A stretch of DNA of 23,131 bases from JAKEGN01 sp964465665. Lineage in GTDB: Bacteria > Pseudomonadota > Gammaproteobacteria > Steroidobacterales > Woeseiaceae. Below the pieces are notes generated by a model. It searched no databases and had not been told where the DNA came from. It saw only the letters and a list, made by a program, of their open reading frames with translations. This document shows, one piece after another, positions 20,839-23,131 of the stretch. The position numbers were made by a program, and so were the translations under genes. Within the stretch, counting starts at the first letter, position 1. Each line of letters opens with the position of its first letter. Location of the stretch: assembly GCA_964465665.1 (NCBI GenBank), contig CAYXKM010000073.1, forward strand, positions 1-23,131. Direction: 5' to 3'.

Positions 20839-23070
20839 TCAGGCCACGTCTTTTGCTTCAAAATCTCTTGTTCGTAGGTCGTGTAAGCTGACTGGTAACT
20901 CGCGAATCCGGTATCCCGTCGCGTCGAATACGGCATTCGCCAATGCCGGAGCAATCGCAGGTGTGCCGGGCTCTCCGGCTCCGCCTAGTGATTCGCCGCT
21001 GTTGATGATGTAGGTCTCGATCTCAGGTGCTTCGTTCAGGCGCAACATCGGGTAGTCGTGGAAGTTGCTTTGCAAAACGGCGCCACGGCGAATCGAAATG
21101 TCGCCGTACAGCGCCGCCGTCAAACCGTACGCGATGCCGCTTTCCATCTGTGCTTTCATGCCATCCGGATGTATTGCAAACCCGGCATCCACTGCGCACA
21201 CCACGCGCCGGGCCCTGACTTTGCCCTCGATGACCTCGACTTCCACGACCTGCGCCACGATGGTGCCAAAGGATTTATGAATGGCGATGCCGCGGCCGCG
21301 GTTTTCAGGCAGTTTCCTGTCCCAGTCTGCTTTCGTCGCGGCAAGGTCGAGCACATCACGAAAACGAGTTGCAGAAGCGAGCAGATCGCGCCGATATCGA
21401 TACGGATCCTTGCCGGCGGCAACCGCGAGTTCGTCGATGAAAGACTCTGTAAAAAATGCGTGCACCGAATGATCGACGCTGCGCCAGAATCCCCAGGGAA
21501 CGTGCGTGCTGCTTTCGGTGAAATGTATGTACTGATTTTCGATACCGTAGGGTATATACGGGGCTTCTACCGGATCGTGTTTTTCCGTGAACTGATTTTC
21601 CCATGCCGTTGGCATGCCGTCGGCATCGAGTGCCGCCTTGAAACGGCTGATGCTTGCCTGGCGGTAATGGTCATGGCGCATGTCCTCTTCGCGAGACCAG
21701 ATCAGTTTCACCGGGTAGGGTGACTCCAGTGCAATGCGAGCCGCCTGTATCGCGTAATCGGAAAACGCGCGGCGGCCGAAACCTCCGCCCAGGTATTGGT
21801 TGTGTACCAGGACCTTTTCACTGTCAAAGTCGATCGCTTTCGCGACTTCCGCAGCGAATCCCAGCGGATTCTGCGTGCCAAGCCACAATTCGCACAGGCC
21901 ATCGTGAACCCACGCCGTGCAATTCATCGGCTCCATAGCCGCATGTGCTAGGTACGGAACGCGGTACTCCGCAAGTACCGTCCGGTTGGCGCTGGCCAAC
22001 GCAGCTTTCGTATCGCCGCTGTGAAAGTCGATCGTTTCCTTTCCGTCTTTCGTCGCGGCGTCGAGGTCGTCGGCAAACTGGCGGTAAATATCCGCCTGGT
22101 CCCGATTGTCGTCAGGGCTCTGCGTAAATTGCACCGGGAGCCGGTTCAATGCCTGGCTGGCTTGCCAGTAGCTGTCGGCGATTACGGCAACGGCATCGCC
22201 GAGATTAACGATCTTTCTTATGCCTGGAAGGTCCTGGATCGATGCCGAATCGACCGTATCGACCCGGGTGCCGAAAACCGGAGCGGCCCTGACGCTTGCA
22301 TATTTCATTCCAGGCACCGACGCGTCGATACCAAATATCGCGCTGCCGTCCACTTTCGCGGGTATATCGAACTTCTGTACGTCCGTACCCATGATCGTGA
22401 ATTCGTCCGGGTTCTTGAGGCGTGGCAAGACCGGCGCCGAGAGCTTGGCCGCCTGCGCCGCGAATTCGGCGTAGGCCGCGCGACGGCCGCTTGCGTCGTG
22501 AAGGATATGGCTTTCTTTCGCCCGTAATTCATCGGCTGCGACATCCCAACTCTCGGCGGCGGCCTGCAGCAGGACCGCTCTGGCGGCAGCACCGGCGATA
22601 CGCATCGCGTGCTGACCGGTCGTCGAGGTCGAGGTGCTGCCACCGGTGATTTGCAAGCTCATCATCCTGGTCGCCTGCATGAAAAAACCATCGACAGTCG
22701 GCAGGAGCCAGGACGGGAACTCCTTGTCACCAAGCGCGTAACCGCGGGCCAGCGCGTAGTTTGCATATTCACGATGTGCAGGGGCTTCCTGCATTTTCAC
22801 CAGCGACCAGTCGGCATCGAGTTCATCCGCAAGCATCATCGCCAGCGTTGTATGAACTCCCTGGCCCATTTCGGCATGCGGGATGATCGCCGTGACCGTA
22901 TTGTCTGTGCCGAGCTTCAGCCAGATATTGATCAGCGATTCGTCGTCGCCAGCAACCAGGCCGGCAACTTTCGAAGTCCGGTTTCCGGGACGAATGGCAA
23001 CGCCGATCGCGAGTACGCCCCCCGCAAGAACACCGGTGGTAATGAATGCCCGCCTTGTCCATTTACCCAT
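20839..23070 (-). CDS. Xanthine-dehydrogenase-family molybdopterin-binding subunit (IorB-like)
   Basis: 743 residues. The N-terminus has a Tat signal (MGKWTRRAFITTGVLAGG), so the folded cofactor-loaded subunit is exported. Cofactor motifs: AEMGQGVHT near residue 70, YLGGGFGRRAF in the middle, and GGAGEPGTPAIAPALANAVFDATG near the C-terminus, with the catalytic Glu in GAGEPG. The length and the fused beta-type architecture match isoquinoline 1-oxidoreductase beta (IorB) and related aldehyde dehydrogenases that pair with a [2Fe-2S] subunit and often a cytochrome c. ATG 23070 is chosen because it starts the Tat signal; the upstream ATG 23094 would add eight residues. The start overlaps the end of the probable partner gene. 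The substrate is unknown. Confidence 0.93.
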   Translation of the reverse strand: MGKWTRRAFITTGVLAGGVLAIGVAIRPGNRTSKVAGLVAGDDESLINIWLKLGTDNTVTAIIPHAEMGQGVHTTLAMMLADELDADWSLVKMQEAPAHREYANYALARGYALGDKEFPSWLLPTVDGFFMQATRMMSLQITGGSTSTSTTGQHAMRIAGAAARAVLLQAAAESWDVAADELRAKESHILHDASGRRAAYAEFAAQAAKLSAPVLPRLKNPDEFTIMGTDVQKFDIPAKVDGSAIFGIDASVPGMKYASVRAAPVFGTRVDTVDSASIQDLPGIRKIVNLGDAVAVIADSYWQASQALNRLPVQFTQSPDDNRDQADIYRQFADDLDAATKDGKETIDFHSGDTKAALASANRTVLAEYRVPYLAHAAMEPMNCTAWVHDGLCELWLGTQNPLGFAAEVAKAIDFDSEKVLVHNQYLGGGFGRRAFSDYAIQAARIALESPYPVKLIWSREEDMRHDHYRQASISRFKAALDADGMPTAWENQFTEKHDPVEAPYIPYGIENQYIHFTESSTHVPWGFWRSVDHSVHAFFTESFIDELAVAAGKDPYRYRRDLLASATRFRDVLDLAATKADWDRKLPENRGRGIAIHKSFGTIVAQVVEVEVIEGKVRARRVVCAVDAGFAIHPDGMKAQMESGIAYGLTAALYGDISIRRGAVLQSNFHDYPMLRLNEAPEIETYIINSGESLGGAGEPGTPAIAPALANAVFDATGYRIRELPVSLHDLRTRDFEAKDVA

Positions 23071-23131
23071 TGCTAGAAATCTCCGCCGAAGCATCCCGCG
23101 CCGCCGCCATGGCGGCGGCCGCGGTCCTGAT
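23063..23131 (-). CDS. C-terminal tail of probable [2Fe-2S] subunit (IorA-like), partial
   Basis: The minus-strand frame from the right edge reads IRTAAAAMAAARDASAEI and ends at TAA (23063-23065). It overlaps the molybdopterin subunit start by 8 bp. The position just before an IorB-type gene and the Ile-Arg-x-Ala-rich ending fit the end of an IorA-type [2Fe-2S] protein, which normally precedes iorB. Only 22 codons are visible and none of the iron-sulfur motifs, so the assignment is contextual. Confidence 0.5.
   Translation of the reverse strand: MRTAAAAMAAARDASAEISSNG

Noticed and set aside
1..23131. tRNA, rRNA, CRISPR, insertion sequence or prophage
   Set aside because: No cloverleaf, regularly spaced repeat, transposase, integrase or phage structural gene was seen in any frame.

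Overview
The window looks like a chromosomal segment of a gammaproteobacterium. This is an inference from gene content: a ppiC-like parvulin, a ypfJ-type zinc peptidase, a bacterial thiopurine methyltransferase, folD, mtnA, an RND adaptor lipoprotein and secreted TonB_C/DUF proteins, all in moderately GC-rich DNA with dense, overlapping operons. I saw no tRNA, rRNA, insertion sequence, integrase or CRISPR array. The class is not certain and I cannot name a genus.

Region 1 (1-3700, minus strand): the N-terminal part of an RND efflux adaptor lipoprotein runs off the left edge. To its right, and transcribed toward it, is a two-gene unit: an FAD-linked oxidase (2115-3476) followed by a class I SAM methyltransferase (1274-2029). 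The leader of this unit (about 3587-3672, minus strand) carries what I read as a cyclic-di-GMP-I (GEMM-I) riboswitch. It has a GAAA-capped hairpin, the GCAAAGCC core, an 11-nt-type tetraloop receptor and the GGGGTTGCC 3' block. This is the most notable regulatory element in the window.

Region 2 (3900-9300, plus strand): a secreted DUF4412-like protein, a ypfJ-type zinc metallopeptidase, a TetR-family regulator, a small secreted protein, a threonine/serine dehydratase and a secreted amidohydrolase. Three palindromes of identical design (CAGAA-N6-TTCTG) lie at the tetR promoter and in front of the small secreted gene. They suggest an autoregulated local circuit. The tetR promoter is placed so that its mRNA would be leaderless.

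Region 3 (9290-12881): a 2-oxoglutarate/Fe(II) oxygenase on the minus strand, then a CBS-pair protein, a Tat-exported dienelactone hydrolase, a secreted TPR protein and a secreted TonB_C-domain protein on the plus strand.

Region 4 (12893-16506): a minus-strand operon folD-mtnA-class II aldolase, joined by two GTGA stop/start overlaps, links one-carbon folate metabolism to methylthioribose (or deoxyribose) phosphate salvage. Divergent from it are a 45-codon ORF with a strong ribosome-binding site and a tpm-like methyltransferase, coupled by a TGATG junction.

Region 5 (16532-20398, minus strand): a tightly packed seven-gene unit, in transcription order TerB-like protein, two-helix membrane protein, aminotransferase-fold protein with altered cofactor-site residues, cupin, DUF6265-like secreted protein, ceramidase-like (CREST) membrane protein and GFA-family zinc protein. 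Most junctions overlap. The combination is unusual and its role is unknown to me.

Region 6 (20504-23131): a ppiC-like parvulin on the plus strand, then a Tat-exported molybdopterin subunit of an IorB-type (isoquinoline 1-oxidoreductase-like) hydroxylase on the minus strand. The C-terminal tail of its probable [2Fe-2S] partner is cut by the right edge.
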